From positions 5,423,254 to 5,487,253 of the forward strand of contig JAEVLN010000001.1 of NCBI GenBank assembly GCA_018350325.1: DNA of 64,000 nt. The letters are read 5' to 3'. This document shows, one piece after another, positions 23,078 to 34,806 of this stretch. The notes beneath the pieces were generated by a model. It did no database searches, was not told where the DNA came from, and worked only from the letters and a program-made list of their open reading frames with translations. The position numbers and the translations under genes are program-made. Each line of letters opens with the position of its first letter. The stretch's first letter is position 1. Source of the stretch: Globodera rostochiensis. Its lineage: Eukaryota; Nematoda; Chromadorea; Rhabditida; Heteroderidae.

Positions 23078-23649
23078 TGCGTGTTTTGGCGTTGTGTAAA
23101 TTTTAATATTTGAATTTTGGATGAATTATTGGCCAAATTTCGTTATTTCATAATAAAAATTGTTAACCTCTTCAAAAATTCTCCGGGCTTCGGAAGAAGT
23201 CCGCGCGCTCGTCAGACTTCTTCCTCCGCCCTCCGTTCCATCTCACTACTTGCACCGTCATCGCATGCTCACTGCTGGCCTGATCGAAATATATATCAGG
23301 AAAAACAAACGTTTGACTCGCCGAGGCAATGATCATGCATGACGCGCAAACATATGTTATCGTCGTTGTTGGGCTCGTCACGATTAGCGTCATTATATTG
23401 ATCCTTTGTTCGTTATGTGGTGCTCTTGTCACGATCTGTTGCATGATCAACAATTTTTTTTTGTTAGTAAATCTGTTAGTAAATTGAATCGAAATTTTCT
23501 CGGCGGCGCTTATCGCACCACCAACCCCCCCAGAAGTTTTCAAAAAAACTTGTATTTTTGAAAAAACCGGGTCGAAATTTGTATGCATATTTTGGGTTGT
23601 GTAAATTTCAATATTTAATTTTAGATGAATTATTGGCCAAACTTCGTTA
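23078..23649. repeat. Diverged direct repeat pair
   Basis: About 68 bp at 23078-23145 recurs at 23581-23649 with roughly 85 percent identity by eye; the core is GATGAATTATTGGCCAAA. The copies flank about 435 bp that includes a small transmembrane ORF. Could be remains of element termini or a local duplication. Confidence 0.6.
23329..23487 (+). CDS. Possible 52-residue single-pass membrane peptide
   Basis: Short ORF starting MIMHDAQT, followed by an uninterrupted hydrophobic run of about 30 residues (TYVIVVVGLVTISVIILILC, then CGALVTICC). It contains no intron signal. It lies between the diverged direct repeats upstream of CCZ1. No family recognised. Base composition gives some chance of an accidental hydrophobic ORF, so confidence is low. 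Confidence 0.25.
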   Translation: MIMHDAQTYVIVVVGLVTISVIILILCSLCGALVTICCMINNFFLLVNLLVN

Positions 23650-23814
23650 AGTTTGGAGAAATTTTCTTAATAGCATTGTTAAATCCTTAAAAAATTCCTG
23701 GATCTTAAAAATCCTGGTAGACCAGGTCCTGTCCCGGCTCTAATGACTACCAAGGGCGGCGCCAAATTTCCCTAAATACATCGCTTTTTGCAAAGTTTAA
23801 TTTAAGATTTTCAA

Positions 23815-26388
23815 ATGTTCTCATATTCTCCACTAAATGCTCATTTCTTCACCAAATCTTTCAACACTACAACTACAAGCGAACAACGCAAAGCTGACCT
23901 CAAATTCACTGATTTATCCGAATATTTTTTTGTATCTCACCCAACTTCAGGGCAAAAGGAAGGTAGCGAACATAAAAGGTGAAATAGCAAAAAAAAAATG
24001 TTTTCCATTCCAATTTTAGGATTATGTTTTTTCATCCAACTGAAGAAACCATTTCTAAACAAATAGAAGTCACTGGAATGTCTGAAGCAATTGTTAATTT
24101 TACTAATGGAATTAATAGCATGGACTGTGGCAAGGATGACGCGACTTCATGCGATTTTGACTTCCGATATGTACTCAAAAACCGTAAAGGGGGAAATTTG
24201 GTGCTTCTGCAGTTTACATGGGCCTTTAGTTGTTTATCAATTTGGGGGGGGGGGTTCTAGAGTTAAATAAATTGCAATTTAAAAAACAAAATTACTAACT
24301 ATTGTTGATTTCTGTAAATGAGACCAAAAAAAAAGGAAAAAAAAAATGGTATTTGTACACCTAAACTCGTAATATCGTAATAGATTCGTGTTTGTGACAC
24401 GAAAGTTTATTAAGATAACGTCCACAAATAGCAAAGAAATTGTGTTGGTTGTGGAGAAGGGCAATTTCCTTATCGGCACTTCGTTTAATAAGTTTTTACA
24501 GTATAAAAATTGAATAAATGATTAATTTTAGGAAGCTTTGCACGGCAAGAGATTATTTTCCACATCTGCCCACAATTTGCTCGTTACTTACAAACGCTTA
24601 CAATGCATACAAACTCCTTTATGGGCTTCTTTCCAGTCGTTTTCACACAAATTCAAGTGAATTCAAAGGAACACTCGACAGATTTTTTACGCCTTTTTTG
24701 CATTTGTATCGCGTGAACAAAGTTGGTTTAGTTTTCATATTATTGGATATTGGCCCATTATCAAGCCGTACGTGGACAAAGTCCGGTCGGACAAACGGTC
24801 CGGTAGGCTAATTAAATATTATAAGTTTTAAAAGCGTTTCAGTTTGGAAGGTTTATGAAATTTTTCTAAATTATTCATTTCGGACATTTTGTCTTTCTCC
24901 ATTACCGGACATTTTAACCTTCTCCCCGTACCGGACCTTTTATCCGATTTTCCCTACCGGATCTTTTGTCTTTGTGCCCGTTTCGCTTTTGCACCCGTAA
25001 TTCTGTAATTTTTCCCAATAAGTTCAGATTCCCTTAATTGATCTCTTCAATGGGGTTGATTTTCTTTCTGTAGATAATTTGAATTTTCTGGAAATCGACT
25101 GTTTGGTGTGTAATAATTGTAAAAAATCTCATTTTTTTTATTTACCTACTTTTAGATTGCGAATTGTATCCAGGAGTTTCCCTGCATTAAAAAGGGCATG
25201 TTTTTTTACCAAGAAAGGTTTGTCACTTTTCACTTTCTTAACCGCTTTGACTTTTGGCTTAAGGCTTGTCCAATATTCAGTTTCAAAAAAGGATTTGGTT
25301 TGTTTTGAATTTAGCAATCTTACAAATTAAAACATTCACATTTAAAGGCGGCGCTCTGTCAGTTTGTCGTCCAGACTTTAATTCCATCGGCTGTCCAAAA
25401 CGAAGTTTGTCCACCGCCGTCAGCGGCCAATCGGAGGTAAACAAAGTCGGGAATTCATTATAATTAGATTAATTTAAAATGATTAACAATTCCCTAATTA
25501 ACAATCCCTTAAAATAGTTAGGACTAGCATAAAATCCGCTCGCAACGGTTTCATGGTGGACGGCGCTATGCTCGTGGATTATCTCGGCGAATTCACCGAA
25601 CACTTTTTCCCAAAAGTGTTTTTGCGCGATTCCGACGCGACACATTCTCCGCTTTCAGGCTATGAACTCGTTCGTATGCGGGGGGGGGGGGGGCAACTTT
25701 TATTTTTATTTATTTTTTGGGTGGAATTTGATTTCTTTGATTATGAAATGAACTTTTTCAATTTGTTCCGTATTCCAGGTGGCGTATCGAGTAAGGTCCG
25801 CAACTGCCTGTTTTTTTGTCCATGAAAATTGTATGACTAAAGAGAAATTTGTCGAGTTCATCGAAAACCTCGCCGATTTCATTGACGAGAAAATCGCTGC
25901 GATAACTTCTGGGATGGGCGCCGACGTGTCCTTGCCAATTCATTCGGACATTCCCTACCACTTTATCTATTATAATCCGGACAGTCTCAGCCTGCGAAAA
26001 AGTTTCTCAACATTTGTTATTCCTGGCCAAAATTTACCGCCAGTGGCCCAACTTCCTCCGCCAAATATTCACAGGTGGTTCTTCCATACCAAGCCGTACT
26101 CTTGGTTGGGGGGGGGGACCGCTTTTTATTTAAATTAATTTTAAAAAGTGTCCATTCTTAAGGCTAACCTACGAGACTTACGATCGTTTTGCGTCAAATG
26201 CGGATGTGTTCGCGCAAATATTTCTCAAAGCGGATAACGATTGGTGGATTGTGTTTAAAAGGATAGAAAGGCGTATTTTGGTGCTGTTTATTTTACAAAG
26301 TGCCGCAACATCAATTGTTGATATTGAATTTTATGTTGAAAATATTGTAAATTCTGCTCCTTTTAAGATTCTCTTCATTCCTCAATAA
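23815..26388 (+). CDS. ccz-1: Vacuolar fusion protein CCZ1 homologue
   Basis: Longin-domain partner of MON1 in the Rab7 guanine-nucleotide exchange factor acting in endosome maturation. Start at 23815; the first exon has YFFVSHPTSGQKEGSEHKR, joined by a short intron to IMFFHPTEETISKQ and MSEAIVNFTNG (human ILFYHPNEVEKNEKIRNVGLCEAIVQFT). Later blocks: a helical YNAYKLLYGLLSSRF segment; the region around 25860-26000 with IYYNPDSLSLRKSF; and the terminal NDWWIVFKRIERR to ILFIPQ, matching the human C-terminus. The stop TAA at 26386-26388 lies inside an AATAAA hexamer at 26384-26389. First of four closely spaced same-strand genes. Several introns contain runs of G (24241, 25680, 26108). Confidence 0.88.
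24877..24985. repeat. Degenerate tandem repeat inside CCZ1
   Basis: About four imperfect copies of a unit near 28 bp with core ACCGGACATTTTGTCTTTCT lie in a CCZ1 intron. No coding role. Confidence 0.6.
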
Positions 26389-26494
26389 AAAGGCTTAAAA
26401 GTGTTGGAATTTTGGTCAGAATGTTTTGCCTTTTTAAATCAAAATACTTTTCAATGTTTGTCAGTTGGTTAAGTACGCATTGTTTTGTTGAGCA

Positions 26495-27773
26495 ATGAGT
26501 GATGACGACGATTACATGTCCAGTTCTTTGTTGGCCAAGATCGAAGACGTAAAGCCGGGTTGGTGATTAAATTTAAAGAATTTTTATTTTTACATTTAAA
26601 ATTCTGTTTTTCTAAAGGGGTAGGCGTTGGTCGAGAAAATCGACGTCTTTTGCGTATCAATGCCTTCCGGGATGAAGCGATTGAAAGGCAAAGGGCTGAG
26701 AAGCCCAAGTCGAAGGGCGAGCTCGAGAGAGATCGACTCGAAGAGGGGCTCAGCAACCCGATCTGTTCAGACTCCAAAGGCTTCAAACTGCTTGCCAAGA
26801 TGGGCTATAGGGAAGGAATGAGCTTGGGACGGAGGGCAGAGGAAGGCCCGCGTTTGGACAGTCGCTTGACAGAGCCCATTCCGATCCAATTCAAGGCAGA
26901 CCGGGCCGGCATAGGTTTGGAGGAGGACAAGAGGGAGAAACGGAAGGATTTGTGCGAAGCGCACATGGAGTCGATGAGGAGACGCGCAGAAATGGAAGTG
27001 AGTGGGCAACAGGAGTGTAACTGGATGCCAAAAAATGTCCGGGAACCAGAATTCCGGACTCAAAAAGGTCCGGAATTCGGAAAACTTCAAAAAATTATAT
27101 TTGTAGCAAATAATAATTAAAACAGGACGAATTGGCCTGCGACTTCCGTCGGCGGAAGCGATTTGCAATGGAACAGAAACAGCTGATTTCGGAGATTCAG
27201 AAACTGAGGAAGACGTGTCATGAAATGGATACGACGAGGTGCTTTCAATCAATGGCGTGGACTTTTGTCATTCCCTAACACATTGCACATTTGGGTTCTG
27301 TTCAGATCGATCAAAAAACTTCCTGACGAATTTTGGTTCTGGCCGATTTATTCGAGAAAGAAGGAATCTGTTGAGGAGACGACTGACGACTCCGAGGGCT
27401 CGGTCGGAGTGAAACGGACAAAGAAAGAACTTTCTGACGAAGATGACGTCCCGGTGGATGAATTGTACACCTACGGCAACGGGGAGAAGGCGCCGATGGC
27501 AATTAATTTCTATGAATTCGACAATCTGGGCCTGCAGGAAAGGTGAGCATCGACGGAAGTTGCGTTGTATTTGTGTGTACTCAAATTCAGTTTGGAAAAG
27601 ATCAGTTTGTACATGCGGCAAGTGCACTTTTATTGCCTATGTGAGTGGGTGGAATTGAAGGAAGTTAATTCAGTAATTCAATTACTCAATTGTCAGATTG
27701 CGGGTGCGCTTTTACTTCTTCTGAAGAGATGGACCAAGAATGTGCCGGGACTGCTCGCGAAGATCACGAATAA
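26495..27773 (+). CDS. GPATCH11: G-patch protein GPATCH11 homologue
   Basis: G-patch proteins activate DEAH helicases in RNA processing. Starts MSDDDDYMSSSLL. The G-patch reads GFKLLAKMGYREGMSLGRRA, followed by EPIPIQFKADRAGIGLEED. A Lys/Arg/Glu coiled region follows (FRRRKRFAMEQKQ), then an acidic stretch and LEKISLYMRQVHFYCLYC. The last intron, with a donor in GTGAGTGGG, restores the family's terminal Cys motif (YCGCAF then EEMDQECAG), ending DHE and the stop at 27771-27773. It begins 106 bp after the CCZ1 stop and ends 116 bp before CWF19L1. Confidence 0.9.
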
Positions 27774-27889
27774 TTTATGTTTTTTTTGTGTAAAAACGAT
27801 TAAAAAAGTGTTCTGACTTTAAAAACGAATGCCTTTTCAAATCGCCTGATTTCCTTTTTTATGTTTAATCGCCAATTAAAAATTTATAG

Positions 27890-30341
27890 ATGAACACAAA
27901 CACGAAGCAAAAGCCGGTCAAAATTTTGTGTGCCGGCGAAGTCAATGGAAAGTTTGCGCAATTATCAGCTCGCATCAAAGCGATTAACCAAAAAGTGAGT
28001 TGGATAAAGTTGGTGCACGTCCGGGATGTAACCAAATGGCAAAAAAAAGTCCGCCATGCCGGTGGGTCCAAAAATGTCTGGGAGTCCGGTTACACAAAAT
28101 GTTTGGGAGTCTGGTTACATTCTTGGTTTACATTCATAGCTCGTCGTTTGTCTTTTTGGTTGAATTTAAATGCTTTTATTCCTCCAGTGTGGCCCTTTCG
28201 ATGCGCTTTTCTGCGTCGGCGAATTTTTTGGAGCGAATGAGGAGCAGAACAAAAGCGTTCTCGACGGGGAGCTGCAGTTTCCGTTGCCCACATATATTCT
28301 CGGTATTGTTTCTGTCGATTGCGTTCACTTTCCCAAAAATTTAGGCCCGTGTTGTCCATCCACCGCTGTGAATTTTCCCGCGGAGAGCTCCGAGCTCTCC
28401 GAAAGCCTCACTTTTTTGGGTCGCAAAGGCATTTTGACGACAGCAAATGGACTTTCTGTCGCTTATTTCTCCGGCATCGAAGCGAAATCAGATAATGACC
28501 ATCAGCAGCAGCAAGGGGAGACGAAAGCGTTCGAATTCGATCAGAAGTCCGTCGATGATTTGCTGTCGCCGATATCCGCCAATTCGGGCTTTCTCGGGGT
28601 CGATTTGTTGCTGACCTCAGTTTGGCCAACCGATGTTTCTTTTTTCGGCGGTTTTTGTTTTGCCTCGAAATTGCCAATTAAATAGGTCTGGACGCACTCC
28701 ACAAATCAGCCCGCCAGCCAACCCGAGGGTTCCAAGCTGGTCGCGCGTCTGGCGGCAGGACTGAGGCCACGTTACCATTTCGCCGGTTATTTTGAGCGCG
28801 TTGTGTTTGTTTTTTAATTTGTTATGAAAAAGGTCGTGGCATCCATTATGAACGTTCGCCTTACAGGTGCGTTGGCATTTTGCTTGTTGGAATTTGGAAT
28901 TCTTTGGCATTAAGAAACCATCGCGTTCTGATCGAAACGGCACAACATGTCACACGGTTCATCGGTCTTTCGTCGATGGACAACGTGAAAAAGGAAAAAT
29001 GGCTCTACGCCTTTAGCATCGTTCCGATGCGGAATCTCCCCCGCGTGGAATTGGTCAATCAGCCCGAAAACTGCTCCGAGTTCCCTTACATGGCGATCCT
29101 TCAAGTGGACATTTTCGATGGTCGCCCTCATAAAACGACGGAACTGATTTTGAGGACTATGTTCGGCAAAAGGCGGAGGAGAGCGAGCGGAGACGGGCGG
29201 AGGAGGGAGGGGCGGTCCAATTTTTCTACGATATGCACGCGGGCCCGGTGGAGGACGACCAATCGGCGGACGGCGGCGGGGGTGGACGCAAGCGACGGAG
29301 GGACGGCCGAGCGACGGACGGACAGCGCCGGCCGCGACTCGACCAGAGCGCGTGCTGGTTTTGTCTGGCCAATGCCAGCACGGAGAAGCATCTGAGTAAG
29401 TGGCGTAAGACCCATGGTACGAAAAGTTGGAGGTCGCCCATTGGCAATTGATGATGCCTTTACGGTTTCTTTCTTCAGTTTCACGTTCTTTTGCCTATTG
29501 AGTTGTGTCGGTGGCCTCGCACACTTACGCTGCAATGCCCAAAGGACCTCTGACTGAGCACCATTTGCTCGTCATGAGCATTGGTCACGTCCAGTCGCTG
29601 GTGGCCGCGTCGGTCGAAGTCCGGGAGGAAATCTTCAAATACCGCGACGCGTACAGGTCTTTTGGCACAACGGTGCCGACTTACGTACACAGAGACCGAA
29701 TTCAGTTTATTTTGCGATCGGAATGGCGAAGTGTTGTGCATTTTCGAACGAAATTACAAAACGGAGGTCCGTCCGGGTTTAGTTCCAGCATTGTAAATGT
29801 GTCCTTCTCCCATCTCATCAATGTTTATCTCGGCACCGATTTAATTTACTTTCTTTTTTTAGCATCTCCAAGTCCAATTTGTTCCAATTCCAAAAACGAA
29901 AGGCAAAGCTTTACGGAGCACTTTTCTCAATTTGGCACGTCTCAAGAACATCGAATTTACATTTTTGAAAGACGATGACAATGTGAGGATTGGTCCCTGA
30001 ATTTTTTTCACTTGGGGTTACTTTCAGGTCTGGGACCTTGTCAAAGAGGGTTCTCCTTACTTTTACGCCGAATTCCCCGATGGCACCAGGATGTTGAGCC
30101 GTTCAATGGCACAATTTCCCCTTCAGTTTGGCAGAGAGGTGATCAACTACTGCGCACAAAGTCAAGCTATTTTATTTGGTTTTAGGTTTTCACCAATAAA
30201 GCGCTTTTGGACTGTGAAGAGAAGGTGGACTGGCGGAACTGCTCCCTGAAGAGGGAGGAGGAAACGAAATTGGCCGCAAACCTAAAGCAGCAGTTCAAGC
30301 CGTTCGCTTTTGCGAATGAAAATTCCGATGAGGACGATTAG
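27890..30341 (+). CDS. CWF19L1: CWF19L1 homologue (spliceosome-associated, Cwf19 family)
   Basis: Homologue of the Drn1/CWF19-like 1 family linked to lariat debranching and splicing. The metallophosphatase-like N-terminus reads VKILCAGEVNGKF, then GPFDALFCVGEFFG, LTFLGRKGI and GVDLLLTSVWP. CwfJ domain part 1 includes AQHVTRFIGLSSMDN, YAFSIVPMRNLPR and the zinc-related CWFCLANAS. The HIT-like part has LTEHHLLVMSIGHVQSL. Part 2 includes QFGREV, the DWRNCSLKREEE block, and an acidic end SDEDD at 30341. Intron 1 carries two copies of an AAAATGTYTGGGAGTCYGGTTACA motif (about 28071-28120). Third gene of the plus-strand cluster. Confidence 0.92.
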
Positions 30342-30507
30342 AAATGAATGGCCAATTTATGTTCTGAATGTTCATTTTTTGATTAAAAATGCCCGGACAA
30401 CGGCGTGGAAACTGTTCGTTGAGCAGTGAATGGTGGTTCTCCCACATTTCTTTCTCCCTTCCTTTTCTCATGGGCCTTTATTCACTATCATAATCAGTTA
30501 AAGTCAA

Positions 30508-31269
30508 ATGATTCTCCCCTCTGTAATAATTATTGGCGGTGCTTGTGGGAGTGGGAAAACCACAATTGGAAAGGCATTGGCTGAACGGATTGGATACGCT
30601 TTCTTGGATGCCGATGACCTCCACACAGACGAAGCCAAAGCCAAAATGGGAAAGGGCGAATCACTTTCGGGTCAAACGAACTCTAATCTTTTTATTTGGG
30701 AAAAAAATCAAAAGTGTAGTAATTTGAAAGTTTTATAGTAATTGAAGGGCATCGAGAATCCGCTATGTTTTAACATAGCGTAGTCGATCGTTTGAACCCA
30801 GCCCGGTTGCCGGTTCTGACCTTTTTTTGTCATTTTGTTTCGGTTACTTATTAGATGCCGAACGAATGCCGTGGTTGGCCCGAGTTTCTGAAATACTGAA
30901 CACAAACATTGACGAAAAGTTTGTTGTTGCCTGCTCGGCACTGAAGCGAAAGTATCGGTCGGTGAAGGATTAACTTCTAGCTTACTTAATTGGCTAATTG
31001 CATCGTCTCGCAGGTCCGCACTTTTGGACGGGAAACGGTCAAAACGCGATAAAGCCATAGTAATGTTGGTTGTTCCGGAGGAAATTCTGAGACAAAGGAC
31101 GGCCCAAAGAAGAGGCCATTTCGCCAAGACCAATTTGATACCATCACAATTGGAGGATTTGGAATTGCCGTCACAAAATGAACAGGAAGAATCGCGGGTG
31201 GTGCTTATAGACGGAACGCAAAAAGTGGACGAAATTGTGGAAGAAAGTATAAGGAAAACAGAAAATTGA
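30508..31269 (+). CDS. IDNK: Gluconokinase (IDNK-type)
   Basis: Phosphorylates gluconate to 6-phosphogluconate. The P-loop is GGACGSGKTT in MILPSVIIIGGAC at the N-terminus. It is followed by FLDADDLHTDEAKAKMGKG and, after a phase-1 intron of about 180 bp, by DAERMPWLARVSEI, then VVACSALKRKYR/SALLDG across a second intron. The base-binding block is VVPEEILRQRTAQRRGHF. C-terminus VVLIDGTQKVDEIVEE. Length is normal for the family. Intron 1 holds a perfect 9-bp hairpin (CGCTATGTT, 2-nt loop, about 30761-30780). Last gene of the plus-strand cluster. Confidence 0.93.
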
Positions 31270-31523
31270 GTTTTTTTATTTAGGAAAATTAAATGGACTA
31301 ATATATTCAATATTAAATAATTGTGTTGTGGCAGTAAAGGCATTTGGTTTATCCACACCCAAAACGATTTTTGCGCCTACAACTCTTTTAAATAATTGGT
31401 TCAAAAATGGCTTTTTACCAAATTGGGTGTGGAAGAATGGGTGGGGGGGGGGGGGTTCCAGGGCTTGGGCAATCGCTAGTCGCATTACACCGGAAGCAAT
31501 AAAAGCTACGCAAATGTCTTTGA

Positions 31524-32632
31524 TCATTCATCCTTTTTAGCTTCTCCGCCAACACCAAAAATGGGCACTTTCCATGTTTTGGGCGGGTACGCAACAAATG
31601 TCGCCAATGTTGCAACATTCACCGCGAGACCGGCCAAATTGGCAGTCTTAAAATAAATAAGGAAATTCGGCCATATTGCAATGAGGGTTTTGCAACTAAC
31701 TCACCAGCATATAGTAGTTGCCAACAAGAAGTGCAAAAATGGACCATTGGATAGAGAGGGCAAAAAGTCCGAATTGAATTGATGAAGGAATGTATTCCGT
31801 CGTTTTCAAGTCGACGATAGCCCTCTTCTGAAGTCAAATCCACCATTGTTGGCACAAAATAGGTAATTAAAACAACCAACCAGGTCATAAACACCACCTA
31901 AACCAAAGGGAATTACTTGCAAAAGGTTTAAACGTTAAAGTATGGCCGTACCCGGGAAAAGATCAGTGGGGGAAGCTCCGTTACTAATTATTTCTTCCCG
32001 GATGAAAAGAAAATTATTTATTAAAAAAGTTGGGACATGTCCCTCTGGGCTGGGTACGGCCTCTGTCTAAAAGTAAATACCGCCCAATGACGCTATTTGA
32101 GCTGCTGCTGCGACTGAACCCATCGAGTCGGCCTGACTCTCTTCCGGTTTGTTGTTAACATAATTGAACAAAACAAAAAGGGACAAGAACAACGCCGTCA
32201 GTTGGCCATACAAATATTTCTAAAAAAGAGAATTGGAAGATTTACAGAACATTACGAACTCTTTTTGGCTGATAAAAGGCAAACGCTGAAATGTAAAAGG
32301 CGAAAAAGCAGAGGTTGATTCCGTTGATGAGCATATTCACATTGTCATTGGTGAGATAGCCATGTTTGAACCAGCAGCCCATCCTAAAAATGTTGATGAT
32401 TTGTTTTTTTTTGGGTTTGAATAATGCCCCCGCCCACAAACACACATAAAAACTGGCAACACAAAGTTGACGGAGGAAAATCCATCGGCTGAACCACGTT
32501 TCTTCCAGTCGAGGACAACAAATCTAAAATATTTTTCCTGTAATTAATAAAATAGGGAACTTACAGCGGCAAGAATGTGAATGAGATAGAGAATAAAGTA
32601 AGCCAAATTGTGTACAATTGCATAAAATCCAT
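31524..32632 (-). CDS. swt: SWEET-family sugar transporter
   Basis: Seven-helix MtN3/saliva-type uniporter for sugars at a membrane. Starts MDFMQLYTIWLTLFSI. Helix-1 exit has WKKRGSADGFSSVNFVLPVF, the conserved G-S-A/T-D-G-F/S loop. Next is GCWFKHGYLTNDNVNMLING with the conserved Asn pore residue, followed by further hydrophobic helices (LYGQLTALFLSLFVLFNYV). A second repeat contains ASLGGIYFLV, and the final exon NLAGLAVNVATLATFVAYPP ends GEAKKDE at 31524. Convergent with gluconokinase. Confidence 0.85.
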
Positions 32633-33394
32633 TTTACGTTAAGCTGTAATTGTAAATCCAATTAGTTTGTTCGTTAATTTACAGCAAGTAGAGAAAGTAT
32701 TTAAACGGGGTGACGACCTGACGACAGAACGTCCCCGGAGGCGGATAAACGTGGAATTTATGCGCTTTTGCGTTTCGATGAAATTAGCTCGAAAAAAGTG
32801 TTACGTTGGCTTTTTCCTTTTACCATTTTGAAAAAGGATATTTTTGCACTTTTGCGTTGGGCCCGCATTTTAGGTTTTTACCTTTTGTGTAAAAGTAGTG
32901 TTCTGCCTCCTCAATGATTCTACATATTTTATATTGTGAAAAGATAAAGAATTAATTCTTCAAACTCCAAACTACGATTTCAGCACAAACATTCACTCAT
33001 AACACTTCGATGGAGACCTCAAAACACAAAGAAAATGGAGGAATTTTAGAAAATAATGATAATGCTTGAAAACAATTTGCTGCAACATGGGAATGTGCAT
33101 ATTTTTTCGCTTGAAATGATTTTTTCAGACAAACTTTTCTTTTCAAACAGAAAGAAAATTTTTTTTGAAGATTTTAACAATATTTGTTAGGAAAAATTGC
33201 TCTAAAATTTTAGAAACTTGGACGATTTTTGCATTTTGGACATTTTTTAAGCAAAAATTCCAAAAAATTCAAAAATACTTATTGAGAAAAATGTTAGAAA
33301 ATATTTTGGCCATCTGTCTAAAATTTTATTTTAAAAAATTTAAACAAAAAATTCTTCAAAAAATTCTAGAAATCTAAATGATGGACAGAAAAGG
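32633..33394. other. AT-rich intergenic region without recognised gene
   Basis: Upstream of the SWEET gene. Very A/T-rich, with many TTTTAGAAA/CAAAAATT-type imperfect repeats at 33130-33375. Nothing coding was recognised. Confidence 0.5.
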
Positions 33395-33402
33395 ACTTGT
33401 AC

Positions 33403-33494
33403 CAGGGATGGGCGTAAGTCCGATTTCCGAAAAATTTTGACACCACGGAATTCCGATTTCCGAGATTTCTTGAGGTCGTCGGCGCCCATCCCTG
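33403..33494. mobile_element. 92-bp hAT-like miniature inverted-repeat element
   Basis: Ends CAGGGATGGGCG and CGCCCATCCCTG are perfect 12-bp inverted repeats of the hAT type. Flanks ACTTGTAC (33395-33402) and ACGTGTAC (33495-33502) form an 8-bp target duplication with one mismatch. The interior also contains two GATTTCCGA copies. No coding capacity. Confidence 0.75.
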
Positions 33495-33664
33495 ACGTGT
33501 ACCCTCCCCCTCCTAAAAAAGGCATTTTTGAATTTTGAAAAAAACAATAGGTATGTTATTTTTACACAAATTTTTTTACACCTGTTTAGATGACTATTTT
33601 TTGAGTTTATTTATTTATTTAATCAAGATTCTGTGCTTATTGACTTCTACTCGGCGAATTACTA

Positions 33665-34806
33665 ATGCAAAGCTCTCTGAGAGACTTCTTTCTATCTCCA
33701 AGGGCTTCATCCATCATCACAGCCAATAAATCAAAATCGACGCCCAGAAGACGTCCTCGCTTGAAACTTATTGGGAGCCCTAACAACCGGCCACCTCTTC
33801 AGCAGATGATCATTGATGCGGGACAAAAGAAGATTGGCTTGGAACAGTGCGCAAAAGTGATTGAACTTTTTAAACTGACTAAACGATTATATTTAGTGTG
33901 GGATGGTGTACAGCTTGAACGATCCAAACGATGTTGAACAACATGGCCAATTCCATCATCGCTTTACGCAGACAAAGAGCTTCCAAGTTACTGTTAACCA
34001 ACTCTGTGCTTGGAAGCAGTATGGTCTGTCTTAAATTGCAATTTTTTATTTTTTTCTTAAGAACACTTTTCAATGAACATGTCGAAAGTCCGCTTGTTGG
34101 CTATCTTTTTTTGATCGATTCATTATCGACCTCAACACTAAGACGGAAGATGGAGACCATCCTTACCGTATGTTCTGTTGGGAATGTCCGACGGGGCCAC
34201 ATTCATTAGGAATATTTCTGGGAATGTAGCTCCTCCCCCCCCCCCCCCGCTTTTCCTCGTCCCGGATTGTATTTATTGCATCTTAGAAACTCATTGGCCA
34301 AATTTAGAACTTTGTCAATGAAGAGCTTGGCTATTCGGCCGATCTTCCAGTCTGGGATTTGGAGAGGCAGCGCAAAGCGTTGGTTTTCGTCAGAGATTCA
34401 AATGGTTCCGAGGCGCCATTTGTTTGCGGAATTCTCCTCGTGGACGTTGTGGCCGAAGCGATGCTAATGCCCCAGCAAAAGGTTCCATTGGTCCGTTTTC
34501 GTTGTTCCCAAAGTCGTTCAGCGCTTCAAAGGCTCCTTTCTCGGCGTCGACCGCATTTGGGTCCATTCTCAGCTCCGTCGCAAAGGAATTGCAAATTTTT
34601 TGTTGGATTCTTCCCGTCGAATTTTGGCCTCAAGTGCCGACAAAGAAGTGCCTCGAACGCGCGTTGCCTTCAGCGACCCGAGTGGACTTGGAGTCCAATT
34701 GGCAATAAGTTACGTGGGTGACAAGGAGAACGGACGCTACATCACTTGCTCATCGGCCGTCAAGGAGGACAAATTGGGCGTATTCGAAAGGGAACTGGGC
34801 GTTTGA
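33665..34806 (+). CDS. ESCO: Cohesin acetyltransferase ESCO/Eco1 homologue
   Basis: Acetylates SMC3 to establish sister-chromatid cohesion. The first residues MQSSLRDFF form a PIP box for PCNA binding, as in yeast Eco1. A basic stretch then leads to IIDAGQKKIGLEQCAKC with the zinc finger completed across an intron: CGMVYSLNDPNDVEQHGQFH. The GCN5-like domain has VDVVAEAMLMP, RIWVHSQLRRKGIANFLLD (acetyl-CoA loop R-R-K-G-I-A) and FSDPSGLGVQLAISYVG, the family's C-terminal block. Stop at 34806. It is short, with only a minimal N-terminus. One intron carries a run of 14 C at about 34237. Confidence 0.9.

Noticed and set aside
29481..29741. Minus-strand ORF of 86 codons
   Set aside because: Antisense to the HIT-like region of CWF19L1, which has clear conserved motifs on the plus strand.
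30761..30815. Possible tRNA (hairpin plus a TTTGAACCC stretch) in gluconokinase intron 1
   Set aside because: No complete cloverleaf: no acceptor or D arm pairs at proper distance on either strand.
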